Assembly: GCA_016714005.1 (NCBI GenBank)
Contig: JADJOA010000014.1
Coordinates: 62,001 to 126,000 of the forward strand
Direction of reading: 5' to 3'
DNA from: Bacteroidota bacterium
GTDB taxonomy: Bacteria; Bacteroidota; Bacteroidia; AKYH767-A; OLB10
DNA length: 64,000 nt
Below the pieces are notes generated by a model that had not been told where the DNA came from, did not search any database, and worked only from the letters and a program-made list of their open reading frames with translations. This document shows, one piece after another, positions 11,670 to 20,721 of the stretch (position 1 is its first letter; every line of letters starts with the position of its first letter). The position numbers and the translations under genes were made by a program.

Positions 11670-12101
11670 ATGAAAAAAATTGTAATAGGTGCCGACCATG
11701 CCGGATATGAGTATAAAGAATATATACGTGAATACCTGCAGGTGAATAACTATATGGTAACTGATAAAGGCACTTTTAGTAAAGACAGTGTTGATTATCC
11801 TGACTTTGCTCATTCGGTGGCTGAAGTAATTGAAAACAACCAGGCAGATTTTGGAATTTTGTTTTGTGGAAGCGCCAACGGTGTTGCTATTTCTGCCAAT
11901 AAACATAAAGGAGTGCGCGCTGCTATTTGCTGGGAAAAGGAAATAAGCCAGTTGGCACGGCAACATAACAATGCTAATATTATATGTATTCCTGCTCGTT
12001 TTGTAGCAAAAGAATTAGCGCAGGAAATGATTGATACTTTTTTTGCAACAACTTTTGAAGGTGGAAGGCATCAGAACAGAGTAGCGAAGATTGATTGCTA
12101 A
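11670..12101 (+). CDS. rpiB: Ribose-5-phosphate isomerase B
   Basis: Interconverts ribose 5-phosphate and ribulose 5-phosphate in the non-oxidative pentose phosphate pathway. The 143-residue protein has the RpiB/LacA fold signatures: ADHAG at residues 8-12, the catalytic cysteine C66 in FCGSANG, H99 in RQHNNAN, and FEGGRHQNRV near the end. C66 and H99 fall at the same positions as the catalytic pair of E. coli RpiB. The start is the ATG preceding the basic KKIVIG strand. It faces the next gene on the opposite strand, with only 5 bp between the two stop codons. Confidence 0.95.
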   Translation: MKKIVIGADHAGYEYKEYIREYLQVNNYMVTDKGTFSKDSVDYPDFAHSVAEVIENNQADFGILFCGSANGVAISANKHKGVRAAICWEKEISQLARQHNNANIICIPARFVAKELAQEMIDTFFATTFEGGRHQNRVAKIDC

Positions 12102-12106
12102 AAAAA

Positions 12107-13732
12107 TCATTTCAATAAAATTTTCTTAGTTATTACCTGCTTCTGGGATTGAAAAGTAGCAAAGTAAACTCCTTGAGAAATAATCAAACCGTTTTGACTT
12201 AATGCCGGTAACTCCACTACGCTATTTGAGGAGTTAATGATTGTGTTGGTTATCTCTGCGCCCATTGCATTATATAAAGTAAAGCGAATCGGTTTTTTAG
12301 AATTATTTTTTACAATTAATTTTTCATTAACATAATCGTAGTAAACGTTAAAGTTATTCCCATGTGCGAAGCTTTGTAGCCCTACCACAACATTCCATTT
12401 ACTCAACCAATAATCATTTTGACCCCAGTTTACTGCGCTTTTATCTCCAACCGTATTTGCTAAACTTGTGTTTGCAAAAAGATATACTCCATCTTCTTGT
12501 TCTATAGCAAGGTTTTGTTCTTCGTGCATATCGGGTAAAATGGTTTTGTCCCATTGTTTAATAAAAACACTGTCGGTTTTAATGGCCCACATATTTTCTA
12601 CGCCAAGATTGGCTTCGGTTTTGTCGCCACTGGGGTAGCTGTAAGATGTGCCGCCAATTAACCAGCCATTATCCTGCGTAACTTGTACAGATGTAATATC
12701 GTTATCATCTAAAAATCCGCCAAAAACTGTTTCATTAATTTTATTTCCGCTGGTGTCCGTTTGAAGAATCCAGTAATCAACATTAACGGCACCACCGCGG
12801 CAGGGTATGGTTTTATCAAACATAACATCACTGTTGCTGACCCCAAACCAGTAATAACGGTTATTCTTGTTTACGAGTTGAAACAAATATTCATCGCGGT
12901 TGCTGCCAAAAGTTTTATCCCAAATTTTATTTCCGGCACTGTTAATTTTTACAGCCCAGTAATCTAACATGCCGCGTGTGGTTTGAGATTTATCGGCACC
13001 AAGCGAGCTTTGGCTATAACCACCCACTAAAATATTATCGTTGCCTCCGGGTGTTATCGCAACTAATCTGTCGTAAGAAGTTCCGCCAAAAGTTTTATCC
13101 CATAGTTTATTTCCCTGTAAATCTGTTTTTATAATCCAGTAATCGGCATCGCCACGCGAAGGCTCTGTTTTATCAAAAGAAATTCCAGCCCCTGTATAAC
13201 CGCCAAGTATATAGCTGCCGTTGTATTCTGTTAAGTCAATAAATGAATCGTCAAATTCTGTCCCAAAAGTTTTATCCCACTGCACATTGCCTGAACCATC
13301 AGTCTTTACTATCCAGTAATCATAACTGAACGCACGGGCAGAATCTGTTTTATCAAAACCAGGATTGCTGTTGCTTATGCCCCCAAGCAAAAAACCGCCA
13401 TCCGTAGTTTCAATTGCTTTTATAAGGTTATCGTCTGCACTTCCGCCAATTGTTTTATCCCAAATAATAGTTCCTGCAGTATCAATTTTTACAATCCAGT
13501 AATCAAAAAGCCCTAATGAATTTTGTGTTTTATCTCCTCCAATATTTGATAGGGAATAGCCGGCAAGCAAATAATTCCCATCGCTTAATTTTATAAATGT
13601 CGAAAGGTATTCAAACGACAAGCCTCCATATACTCTATCCCATTGCTTTTGTAAGGGTTGTGAAAATGTTTGAAGGACTATAAATGTTAGAAATGCTACA
13701 AGGATTAAAACTGTTTTGTGAACAAATTTCAT
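12107..13732 (-). CDS. T9SS-exported repeat protein (WDKT-type propeller-like repeats)
   Basis: A 541-residue secreted protein. Residues 1-25 form a signal peptide. At least eight repeats of ~55-65 residues follow, each with a 'DYWIVKxDxxGxxxWDKTFGG' type core and a 'GGxxLxGGYSxS' strand, as seen in Bacteroidota secreted proteins predicted to form beta-propellers. The last ~80 residues look like a T9SS type A sorting domain, ending in a basic tail. Function is unknown; the protein should be exported through the outer membrane. The frame is intact. It is convergent with rpiB. Confidence 0.85.
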   Translation of the reverse strand: MKFVHKTVLILVAFLTFIVLQTFSQPLQKQWDRVYGGLSFEYLSTFIKLSDGNYLLAGYSLSNIGGDKTQNSLGLFDYWIVKIDTAGTIIWDKTIGGSADDNLIKAIETTDGGFLLGGISNSNPGFDKTDSARAFSYDYWIVKTDGSGNVQWDKTFGTEFDDSFIDLTEYNGSYILGGYTGAGISFDKTEPSRGDADYWIIKTDLQGNKLWDKTFGGTSYDRLVAITPGGNDNILVGGYSQSSLGADKSQTTRGMLDYWAVKINSAGNKIWDKTFGSNRDEYLFQLVNKNNRYYWFGVSNSDVMFDKTIPCRGGAVNVDYWILQTDTSGNKINETVFGGFLDDNDITSVQVTQDNGWLIGGTSYSYPSGDKTEANLGVENMWAIKTDSVFIKQWDKTILPDMHEEQNLAIEQEDGVYLFANTSLANTVGDKSAVNWGQNDYWLSKWNVVVGLQSFAHGNNFNVYYDYVNEKLIVKNNSKKPIRFTLYNAMGAEITNTIINSSNSVVELPALSQNGLIISQGVYFATFQSQKQVITKKILLK

Positions 13733-13828
13733 TGAGTAAATGTAAGAAGTATTTTTTTAAAAACTACCCTAAGCTCTTAATCACAAACTCCCAACTAAAT
13801 CCATACATTCGCGCTTCGAAAAAATTAT

Positions 13829-14473
13829 ATGGAATACATACAAGCGCTAATTGATTTTATACTACACATTGATAAGCACCTTGCCGACATCATTTCGCAG
13901 TATGGTACATTAACGTACGTTATACTTTTCCTGATTATATTTTGTGAAACAGGATTGGTGGTAACACCTTTTTTGCCGGGAGACTCGTTGTTATTTGCCG
14001 CAGGAGCATTAGCTGCCAATCCAGCCATGGGGTTAAATGTTCACCTGATAGTTGTGCTTTTAATTATTGCGGCTATACTTGGCGATACGGTTAACTATCA
14101 CGTAGGAAAATACATAGGACCAAAAGCATTTAGCGGAAAAGTAAAATTTATTAAGAAGGAATACTTAGAAAAAACACAGGCGTTTTATCATAAGCATGGT
14201 GGCAAAACAATTATTTATGCACGCTTTGTTCCAATAGTGCGCACGTTTGCCCCTTTTGTAGCCGGCATTGGTACCATGAACTATTCTCGCTTTATCAGCT
14301 TTAATGTAATAGGCGCATTAATTTGGGTAATAGTGTTTACCTACCTTGGTTATTTGTTTGGCGATTTACCTTTTGTGCAAGGAAACTTTTCTAAAATAAT
14401 TATTGTAATTATTTTGGTTTCGGTATTGCCCATTGTTTGGGAAATGATAAAGGCACGCAGGAGTAAAGCGTAA
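13829..14473 (+). CDS. DedA family (SNARE-associated/VTT) inner-membrane protein
   Basis: A 214-residue integral membrane protein of the DedA/VTT family, whose members act in membrane lipid homeostasis such as undecaprenyl-phosphate or phospholipid translocation. Visible family features are the re-entrant F-C-E-T-G-L-V-V-T-P-F-L-P-G-D segment at about residues 44-58, the G-D-x-x-N-Y-x-x-G-K motif near residues 86-95, and A-R-F-V-P-x-x-R-T-F-A-P-F-x-A-G near 131-145, followed by C-terminal membrane helices. The start at ATG 13829 gives a normal length. A short inverted repeat after the stop could end transcription on both strands. Confidence 0.93.
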   Translation: MEYIQALIDFILHIDKHLADIISQYGTLTYVILFLIIFCETGLVVTPFLPGDSLLFAAGALAANPAMGLNVHLIVVLLIIAAILGDTVNYHVGKYIGPKAFSGKVKFIKKEYLEKTQAFYHKHGGKTIIYARFVPIVRTFAPFVAGIGTMNYSRFISFNVIGALIWVIVFTYLGYLFGDLPFVQGNFSKIIIVIILVSVLPIVWEMIKARRSKA

Positions 14474-14480
14474 TTGGCGC

Positions 14481-14497
14481 TAAACCTAAAAGGTTTA
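14481..14497. terminator. Short bidirectional hairpin between convergent genes
   Basis: TAAACCT and AGGTTTA form a perfect 7-bp inverted repeat with a 3-nt loop, sitting between the convergent stops of the dedA-like gene and the next minus-strand gene. It is AT-rich and weak, so a terminator role is only likely from its position. Confidence 0.4.
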
Positions 14498-14502
14498 ATA
14501 CA

Positions 14503-15045
14503 TTATAATTTAAACTGGTAGCCAATTGTAAAAGCAACAGGTAAAATATCTTGTTCAATTTTAATACCGGGGTCGTTTTTTAGCGCATCCCAATCATCAT
14601 TAAATTCCTGAGAGCGCACGGGTAAAATCAATTCAAAGTTCCAAAAACCAGTGCGCGATTTACCCCACAACTCACCACCAATACTAAACGAAGGGCCATA
14701 ATAAAGTTTGTTGTATTTAGCTGCACCTTTAATTTTTACGGCAGCATTATAACCATACATGCCACTAACAAAGGGGCAAAATTGTTTATCGGGCAAAATT
14801 CGCAAAGTAACTCCTGCATTAAAACCGGGCTTGACAATAGCATAACCGCCACCAATAAAAAATCCTAAGTTTTTAGTCGGATTCAAATTTAGCTTTACAC
14901 CAAAGCCACCATAATCTAACCCCAACCCCAACCCTAAATTGGCAAAGGCCTTATTTTTTTGTTTTGCAAGAAATGGCGAGTTGGCACGAGCACAAGAAAT
15001 TGTTACTAATAACCAAAGGCAGGTAACATAAAGTAGTTTACGCAT
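14503..15045 (-). CDS. Small outer-membrane beta-barrel-like protein
   Basis: A 180-residue exported protein of unknown function. Residues 1-21 form a signal peptide (basic start, hydrophobic core, ending ARA). The rest alternates glycine and aromatic residues in strand-like segments (for example GLGLGLDYGGFGVKLN) and ends in a strand with a terminal F-K-L, typical of Bacteroidota porin-like barrels. No catalytic motif is visible. It is encoded opposite the DedA gene and diverges from the next T9SS gene. Confidence 0.7.
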   Translation of the reverse strand: MRKLLYVTCLWLLVTISCARANSPFLAKQKNKAFANLGLGLGLDYGGFGVKLNLNPTKNLGFFIGGGYAIVKPGFNAGVTLRILPDKQFCPFVSGMYGYNAAVKIKGAAKYNKLYYGPSFSIGGELWGKSRTGFWNFELILPVRSQEFNDDWDALKNDPGIKIEQDILPVAFTIGYQFKL

Positions 15046-15179
15046 GTTTTCAGAAATTTAATGGTTGGTTAATATTTATTGATGGCTAATTAAGCGAATG
15101 GCAAGGAGATGTGCAAGCGCTGTGTAAAAACCTTTGGGGCTTTTAAAGAATTAAAGGGTTGCTTCTCTCTAATTTTTAT

Positions 15180-15187
15180 TAAGTTTG
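15180..15187 (+). promoter_or_regulatory. Bacteroidota -7 promoter box
   Basis: TAAGTTTG is an exact match to TAnnTTTG and lies 24 bp before the ATG at 15212. A weak TTG occurs about 20 bp upstream as a possible -33 element. Confidence 0.55.
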
Positions 15188-15211
15188 TCTTAAACATTTA
15201 AATCATCTTTT

Positions 15212-16789
15212 ATGAAAAGATTTCTACTTACATTATTAATTATTACATGTGCGGTTGCAACCCGGGCGCAAAAAAACTTAACGTTGCTTGGTTCGGTATC
15301 TTTTCCCGGACAATCGCTTGCCGGTTGTTGGCGGTATGTTGATAACACCGGACACAACTATGCATTGGTAGGCGTAAGCAATGCGTTGGCAATTGTTGAT
15401 ATACAAAACCCTGCAGCACCTGTTGTTTTGCAATCAATACCCGGGGTGAGCAGTATTTGGCGCGAGGTAAAGGTATACAGCCATTATGCCTATGCAACCA
15501 CTGAAGGCACAGGACCCGTGGGCGAACAAGGCGTGTTGATTGTTGACCTAAGTTCTTTGCCCGGCACTTGTGCTTATAAATATTATAATGGCGATGGCGC
15601 CATTGCCGGACAATTAATAACAGCACACACTGTGCAGGCTACCGATGGTTTCCTGTATATTAACGGCAGCAACATTGCAAATGGTGGCGTTGTAATTTGC
15701 GATTTGAATATTGACCCCTGGAATCCAACCTTTGTGGGCATGTACGATGATTTTTATTGCCATGACAGTTATGTGTATAACGACACCTTGTGGGCAAGTG
15801 AAATACTTGCCGGAAAATTTAGCATTATTGATATTACCAACAAAAGCAATCCGGTGTTTATAAATGATCAAATAACACCCGGGCAGTTTAACCACAATGG
15901 CTGGCTGAGTGATAACAAACAGGTATTTTTTACTACCGATGAAATTAATGGCGAACCCCTGGCATCGTACGATGTGAGCAATGTAAACAACATACAATTG
16001 CTTGATGAGTATTTAACCGACACTTTCCCTAATGATGAGGTGCACAATGTGCGTGTGCTTAACGATTATTTGATTTGCCCAAGCTATGGCAGCCAAATTA
16101 CAATTGTGGATGCTGCGCGCCCCGATAATTTAATTGAAACAGCCAATTACCCCACGGGAAATTTCTTGTGCTGGGATGCCGACCCATATTTACCCAACGG
16201 AAATATTATTGCATCAGACATGTATAGCAGCACGCTGTATATATTTTCGCCAACATATGTGCGCGGCTGTTATTTAGAAGGCAACGTTACCGATAGCCTT
16301 ACCAATTTCCCTATTAACGGAAGTACTATAGAAATTCTTTTAACCCCTAAAACCGAAAACAGTAATTTGCTTGGAAACTATAAAACCGGCACTGCCGATG
16401 CAGGCACATATACCATACGCTGCAGCCAGCCCGGCTATTATACCCAAACAGTTGCAGGCGTGCAGCTGCAAAACGGAGTTTTAACCACGCTCGATTTTAA
16501 ATTGGTGCCTATTGGTTTTGGTATAGAAGAACCGGAGCAAGGCGTTGTGCAGGTGTATCCTAACCCGTTTAACAGCCAAACACAAATTACCTTAAATAAA
16601 AACATTAACCAGGCACAAATTATTACCAATATATATGACGTTGCCGGAAGACTTGTGCGCACGCAAATGTTTAATAAGCTTAGCGCACCATCGGTAATAA
16701 AGCGCGGCAACCTTAGCAGTGGTGCCTACACTATGGAGGTGGTTGCTGGCGAAAAAGTAATTGCAAGAGAAAAGCTGATAGTAGAGTAA
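15212..16789 (+). CDS. Choice-of-anchor B family protein (LVIVD repeats) with T9SS sorting domain
   Basis: A 525-residue secreted protein. After a signal peptide (residues 1-19) come LVIVD-type beta-propeller repeats: 'LAIVDIQNPAAPVV', 'VLIVDLSSLPG', 'FSIIDITNKSNPVF' and 'ITIVDAARPDNL'. The conserved H-N and H-N-V segments of the 'choice-of-anchor B' family are also present. Around residues 350-435 there is a carboxypeptidase-regulatory-like Ig domain (G-x-V-x-D-S-L-T-x-x-P-I-x-G-S-T). A type A T9SS sorting domain (V-Y-P-N-P-F) closes the protein. It is likely cell-surface or secreted; the substrate is unknown. A good TAnnTTTG box precedes it. Confidence 0.88.
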   Translation: MKRFLLTLLIITCAVATRAQKNLTLLGSVSFPGQSLAGCWRYVDNTGHNYALVGVSNALAIVDIQNPAAPVVLQSIPGVSSIWREVKVYSHYAYATTEGTGPVGEQGVLIVDLSSLPGTCAYKYYNGDGAIAGQLITAHTVQATDGFLYINGSNIANGGVVICDLNIDPWNPTFVGMYDDFYCHDSYVYNDTLWASEILAGKFSIIDITNKSNPVFINDQITPGQFNHNGWLSDNKQVFFTTDEINGEPLASYDVSNVNNIQLLDEYLTDTFPNDEVHNVRVLNDYLICPSYGSQITIVDAARPDNLIETANYPTGNFLCWDADPYLPNGNIIASDMYSSTLYIFSPTYVRGCYLEGNVTDSLTNFPINGSTIEILLTPKTENSNLLGNYKTGTADAGTYTIRCSQPGYYTQTVAGVQLQNGVLTTLDFKLVPIGFGIEEPEQGVVQVYPNPFNSQTQITLNKNINQAQIITNIYDVAGRLVRTQMFNKLSAPSVIKRGNLSSGAYTMEVVAGEKVIAREKLIVE

Positions 16790-16825
16790 TTAATTGGAGC
16801 TACGGCAAAGAGCCTGTTTTTAAGA

Positions 16826-16910
16826 TTTCACGCAAAGGCGCAAAGCCCGCAGAGAGGAAATGTTTTTTGATTTTTCAAACTCTGCGGGCTCTGTGCCTCT
16901 GCGTGAGAAA
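16826..16910. repeat. Palindromic intergenic repeat of the CTCTGCG family
   Basis: A 29-nt arm (16826-16854) and a 31-nt arm (16880-16910) are imperfect inverted copies, pairing over about 27 positions, and form a long hairpin between two convergent genes. The arm ends in CTCTGCGTGAGAAA, a motif that recurs in partial form at about 18774-18802 and 35121-35142. It resembles a REP-like dispersed element and may also terminate both genes. Confidence 0.7.
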
Positions 16911-16933
16911 AGACCATTGATATACTCCCCCAC

Positions 16934-18547
16934 TTACTCCACCACCACCTTCCTCACCACACCGCCAACCCTTAAAAAATAAATACCTTTTCGTATATGG
17001 CTTACGTTAAGCGTATGATTGGCTGATGTTATATTAAACTGATTAATTGTGCGCCCTGCAATATCTGTTAGTGTTGCATTGATGGGTTTGGTGTAGTTGG
17101 TTAGGGAGATGTTGAGGGTGGAGGAAGCAGGATTTGGGGAGATTATAATATCGGATGCAGATGGAGTAATGTTATTTGTTGAAACGGTAAACTGCACTTG
17201 CTTGCATTCAGACTGTCCTCCTGCTGTTGCACAAACTGTGTAGTTGTTTGATGCCATGCGATAATGCCCGTTGGTTTTATAGAGATGCGATGATGCTTTT
17301 CGGGTGGTGGCATATCCATCGCCAAAATCATACAAAACGGTATCGTACCCTATTGAAAAATCTCTTACAAAAATTAAATTATGATTGGTAGGCGATTGCA
17401 TGTTTTTGATGCAGAAATCTAAGCGCCTTGTTGTTGGGTGATTACCCCACCCCGCAATACTATCATAACCCCAGTAATGTTTAACCATGTTTACATCATA
17501 CCATTCAAAAGTTCCATTAACCGGGTATGGTTGCGACCAAGTGGCTGCATTATTCAAAGAAACAGAATCAACAACCCACGAGTGTGTTTGTATGTTATAA
17601 ATTCCCGAATAAAATGTTCGCGAGTTTAATATTGTATCAACTCTTTCTGCAAAAGCCACACCATTGGCCGCACTTGCATATTTACCTGCAAAATTCAGAG
17701 TATAGCTTTGCCACTGATTTAACCAGGTATCTACTATTCCAAATGTTGTAGTGCTATCGGTTCCAAATGTTACAATTCCATTCCATGTGCTGTTGCTTGC
17801 AAAAACACCATGAGATACTGCTGTTTCATTCAAAACCCCCAATACATTTTGTGCATCAGGGGCTATAAAAGCAATAAAGTAATCGAGAGTTGAAGGAGAC
17901 CAAAGCTTCAATACACCATCCCACCCCTCAAATTCTAATACTTCGTTGGTTGTATTAATGTATGAATAATTAAATCCATAATAGCCCACATTGGCAGATG
18001 TAGAACTTGGAAAATAATTTTGCCGCGAAATCAGAAACTCATTCATTGCGTCAACATAAAAAGCGGTTTGGGAATCGCTATGCTGGTAAAAATTAAAAAA
18101 CCCCGATGATATGTTATATGAGATAAAACTATTTGTAAAGGTGTAACTATTAAACGAATCGTAAGTGATTATTGTTAACCATAAATTATGATTGGTTATT
18201 GCTTTATAATTTGGCATTGGAGTTAAAATGGTAGTGTCCCTAAACTGACCCAATTCAAAATCGTAAACAATAACATCAGTTTCTTCGCCATAAGCATTTC
18301 CACAAGCCAATATTCCGGTGCCGTTTTTATATACAATGGTATCGTAAACCTGTGTGGTATCATACATCCACTGCCCCTGCAAAGAATCAAAACAGGCAAT
18401 AGCCAAATAACTTTGTCCTACACCCACCGTAACTTCTGTTACCTGCAAAGGATACGGCTGCCATGCAATGTTTGTAAGCGTTTGTGCTTTTGTATAAAAA
18501 CCAAGAAAGGCTGTAGTAATAAGCAAGCAGAGTAGTTTTTTCATCAC
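16934..18547 (-). CDS. T9SS-exported protein with a PKD-like domain
   Basis: A 537-residue secreted protein. A signal peptide covers residues 1-21. The large central region (roughly 25-370), rich in Tyr, Thr, Asn and Trp, is probably beta-rich but has no family I recognise. A PKD-like fold follows, with the Y-D-F-G-D-G motif near residue 400 and the matching H-x-Y-K-T-N-G-H-Y strand. The last ~80 residues form a type A T9SS sorting domain (I-S-P-N-P-A and G-I-Y-F-L-R-V). The two adjacent ATGs at 18547 and 18544 are equally good starts. Confidence 0.83.
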   Translation of the reverse strand: MMKKLLCLLITTAFLGFYTKAQTLTNIAWQPYPLQVTEVTVGVGQSYLAIACFDSLQGQWMYDTTQVYDTIVYKNGTGILACGNAYGEETDVIVYDFELGQFRDTTILTPMPNYKAITNHNLWLTIITYDSFNSYTFTNSFISYNISSGFFNFYQHSDSQTAFYVDAMNEFLISRQNYFPSSTSANVGYYGFNYSYINTTNEVLEFEGWDGVLKLWSPSTLDYFIAFIAPDAQNVLGVLNETAVSHGVFASNSTWNGIVTFGTDSTTTFGIVDTWLNQWQSYTLNFAGKYASAANGVAFAERVDTILNSRTFYSGIYNIQTHSWVVDSVSLNNAATWSQPYPVNGTFEWYDVNMVKHYWGYDSIAGWGNHPTTRRLDFCIKNMQSPTNHNLIFVRDFSIGYDTVLYDFGDGYATTRKASSHLYKTNGHYRMASNNYTVCATAGGQSECKQVQFTVSTNNITPSASDIIISPNPASSTLNISLTNYTKPINATLTDIAGRTINQFNITSANHTLNVSHIRKGIYFLRVGGVVRKVVVE

Positions 18548-18908
18548 AATTAGCTTTTTAACCGAACGTAAAAGTAACCAAATGTTTTATTGCTGCACCC
18601 AAACCCCTACCCCTTCCTAAACGCCACCCAACCGCCCTGTCAGGCAGCGGAACCACATCAATAGCATAACCATGCTTTTCCCTTAGCCTCTTGCTCAACC
18701 TGACGGGCTTATACTTTACATGCCATCCGCTTTTAAAATCACTAAACCCACAAGGGCTAACCACCTGTTTTTCTCTGCGCCCCCTGCGCCTCTGCGTGAA
18801 ACCAATTCCCCAAGCACCCTTCTTTTGTATTTCCCCTCCAAAATCTTACAACTTTTTTTGTAAGCAATTCGTACAAAACATCATGACAATATTAAAAACC
18901 TCAATGCC
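18548..18908. other. 361-bp gap with degraded palindromic repeats, no gene
   Basis: No convincing gene lies here. The segment at about 18632-18714 has a long loose inverted repeat with CCCTGTCAGG at one end and CCTGACGGGC at the other, echoing the palindrome at 33622-33671. A CTCTGCG-family half-element follows at about 18774-18802. Open frames across it are side effects of repeat composition. Confidence 0.5.
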
Positions 18909-19525
18909 ATGTTTGTAGAAAGTATGTCGTTTGAAGAAATCAGAAAAGAAATTATTTCTGATATAGATGTCGTTAAAAGCAAATTTCAGATGCAGGTAAA
19001 AACCATCTGCAAACTGATGCGAAAAACCAATATGTCGGTATTTAAGAAGTATTACGACTACCGCTCACCCGTAAACAAAAACCAGTGGTTGTATAGCATA
19101 GAAATTCGCAATCCTAAAAGCAACAACGGGCAAATAGGTATAATGTCTCAATTCACAACACGCAACGGCTATTGCGCAGTTATGTACCTGCCCGATAAGC
19201 AGGAAACCTACCTTTTTCACAGCCATTTTTTACACGTTACAGCCAACGTACTGATATAGGCCTGGTAATGCCCAAAGAGATTATGATTGCCTTTCTAAAC
19301 GACAATCCGCAGTTCCTTTCCCATCTGCTCGTACAAAAAAGCCAAACCGAACACGAGGCCTTTATTCAATTCAAATATGGAGTAGGCTTAGGAAGCTATC
19401 ACAGCCATATTAAATTTTATGACATTCGCACCTTCATATCCAACCAAATGCTCAAAGGCAATCAAATAAAGCTTTCAAAAAACTTCGAAGAAAAGTACCC
19501 CCAACTCATTGAAAGAAAACCGTAG
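18909..19525 (+). pseudogene. Hypothetical protein of unknown family, one frameshift
   Basis: A soluble protein of about 205 residues with no signal peptide or membrane segment. The N-terminal ~45 residues are helical and charged. The middle has an aromatic beta-like region with an F-H-S-H-F-F-T-R-Y-S-Q-R stretch, and the C-terminal part contains G-V-G-L-G-S and K-F-Y-D-I-R-T-F-I-S. The frame breaks in a T6 run at 19226-19231. One extra T joins the two parts into 206 codons including the stop. I do not recognise the family, although the layout recalls conserved Bacteroidota hypothetical proteins with an H-F-x-R and G-V-G-L-G pattern. The start ATG at 18909 has a second Met five codons on. Confidence 0.6.
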
Positions 19526-19539
19526 CCTCCCCCAAACCC

Positions 19540-20411
19540 TTAAGCTTTCACCACATAAATCAAACTCGAAAAATTCTTCTTATTAAACACCCCCATCAAA
19601 TTACTAACCGCACCTACCACCAACGCCACCAGCATACCCCAAATGCCCGGAGATGCATTCTTTGTACTTAATGCTTTGTACTTAATACTTAAAAGCGACA
19701 CATAAAACGAATCAAACCACATAGGCAGCACCTTTTTCACTTGTAACCGGTGGTTGCCTAATAACTGCGTCATACTTTTATTTTAAAATGATACAAATGA
19801 CGGGGTACATCATAAGCAGCCCAGTACTCCTTAAAATATTGCGCATCATAACTTTCAGCATTAGGCACAGCAATAATCATTACACCACCGGGCTTCAATA
19901 CACGCTTCAACTCATCAATAGTTTTATCAAGTTGATGTATATGCTCCATCACATGCCAGAGTGTAATCACATCAAAAGATTCATTGGCAAGCGAAGACAA
20001 ATCAGTTATTGGTCTAAGTTCTATTGCATGATTCTTCATTGCCACATCCCTTGCCTCTGGCGAAGGCTCAAGTCCGGCAACCTCAAAACCACTCTTACGC
20101 ATGGTGTTTAAAAATCACCCGTTCCTGCTCCATAATCCAAAAGTGTGGTTGCAGTATGGTGCAAGCCCCTTATCATAGAAGATTTACTATTTAAAGTAAA
20201 ACCCCTTACCCAGTGGTATAAGCTGTTAATCAACCCCTTAGTGGTGCCAGAATGGGAAACATAGTCTTCTCCTTTATAGTATTCACCTATCTCATTTTCA
20301 TCCGGTCTGGGGTCTCGTAAAGGTCTTTTTAGACGATGTAAAATCCTTACAATCAATATATTGTGAGTAATCTGCACAACCACAAACAGGACATTCCTTA
20401 ACCACTTCCAT
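19540..20411 (-). pseudogene. Class I SAM-dependent methyltransferase, multiply broken
   Basis: This encodes the common Bacteroidota methyltransferase with an N-terminal zinc-ribbon lead. From ATG 20411 the frame reads the first ribbon half (CPVCGC), then the reading frame shifts near 20310-20340, where the second Cys pair and about a dozen residues appear to be missing. The rest is typical: Y-Y-x-x-E-D-Y-V-S-H, motif I L-D-Y-G-A-G-T-G-D-F, L-W-H-V-M-E-H-I-H, I-I-A-V-P-N, A-A-Y-D-V-P-R-H-L-Y-H-F and M-W-F-D-S-F-Y-V-S-L-L-S. Single-base losses at 20110-20114 (A5 on the plus strand) and 19781-19784 (T4) explain the other two breaks. A 14-bp duplicated microsatellite at 19661-19688 adds a K-Y-K-A-L-S-T-K insert. 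Substrate is unknown. Confidence 0.85.
19661..19688. repeat. 14-bp tandem duplication inside the methyltransferase
   Basis: TTTGTACTTAATGC is followed directly by TTTGTACTTAATAC. A related 7-bp-period TACTTAA-like tract lies between the hairpin and mnmG at about 20685-20712, so this looks like a mobile or expandable short repeat that landed in frame. Confidence 0.6.
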
Positions 20412-20450
20412 CCTGCAAAAAAGCAACTAATAACCCACAGTTCCAAATGC

Positions 20451-20466
20451 CGTTCCACGTGAAAAG
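20451..20466. promoter_or_regulatory. parS-like ParB binding site (13 of 16 positions)
   Basis: CGTTCCACGTGAAAAG matches 13 of 16 positions of the broadly conserved parS consensus TGTTNCACGTGAAACA, including the whole CACGTGAAA core. It lies between the methyltransferase and mnmG. A better copy sits on the other side of mnmG at 22713-22728. Confidence 0.5.
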
Positions 20467-20538
20467 GGCTTATAAGATTTAGGAGAGAATGTCAAAGTTA
20501 ATTCCCCCAACCTCGAGGGTAAAACCTAAGCCGCAACT

Positions 20539-20592
20539 CCCCTCTGTGCGAAAGCATGTGTTTAAGCGAGAGGGGGCAGGGGGTGCGCCCTT
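20539..20592 (+). repeat. 54-bp direct repeat, copy 1 (3' side of mnmG)
   Basis: It starts CCCCTCTGTGCG, has a 13-nt variable spacer, then AAGCGAGAGGGGG and AGGGGGTG. A same-length copy in the same orientation lies at 22647-22700, so the pair brackets mnmG. It also contains an internal loose palindrome (CCCCTCT against AGAGGGG). It does not appear to encode anything. Confidence 0.65.
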
Positions 20593-20640
20593 CTTTACTC
20601 TGCGCAAATCTTCCACTCTCTGCGGTTAAAACGCTTAAGA

Positions 20641-20682
20641 ACAAAAAAGCCCCGAAATTTTACTTCCGGAGCTTTATTTTTT
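20641..20682 (-). terminator. Rho-independent terminator of mnmG
   Basis: Downstream of the mnmG stop (20722), the minus strand reads AAAGCTCCGGAA, a short loop, then the complementary arm ending GGGGC followed by six T residues. The stem has one mismatch. The reverse side also carries T-rich sequence, so it may act in both directions. Confidence 0.65.
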
Positions 20683-20721
20683 CTGGTACTTTATACTTAA
20701 TACTTTCTATTCTTTCGCCCC

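Noticed and set aside
18558..18764. 68-residue minus-strand open frame
   Set aside because: It lies entirely over palindromic repeat remnants and has no family resemblance; best explained by repeat composition.
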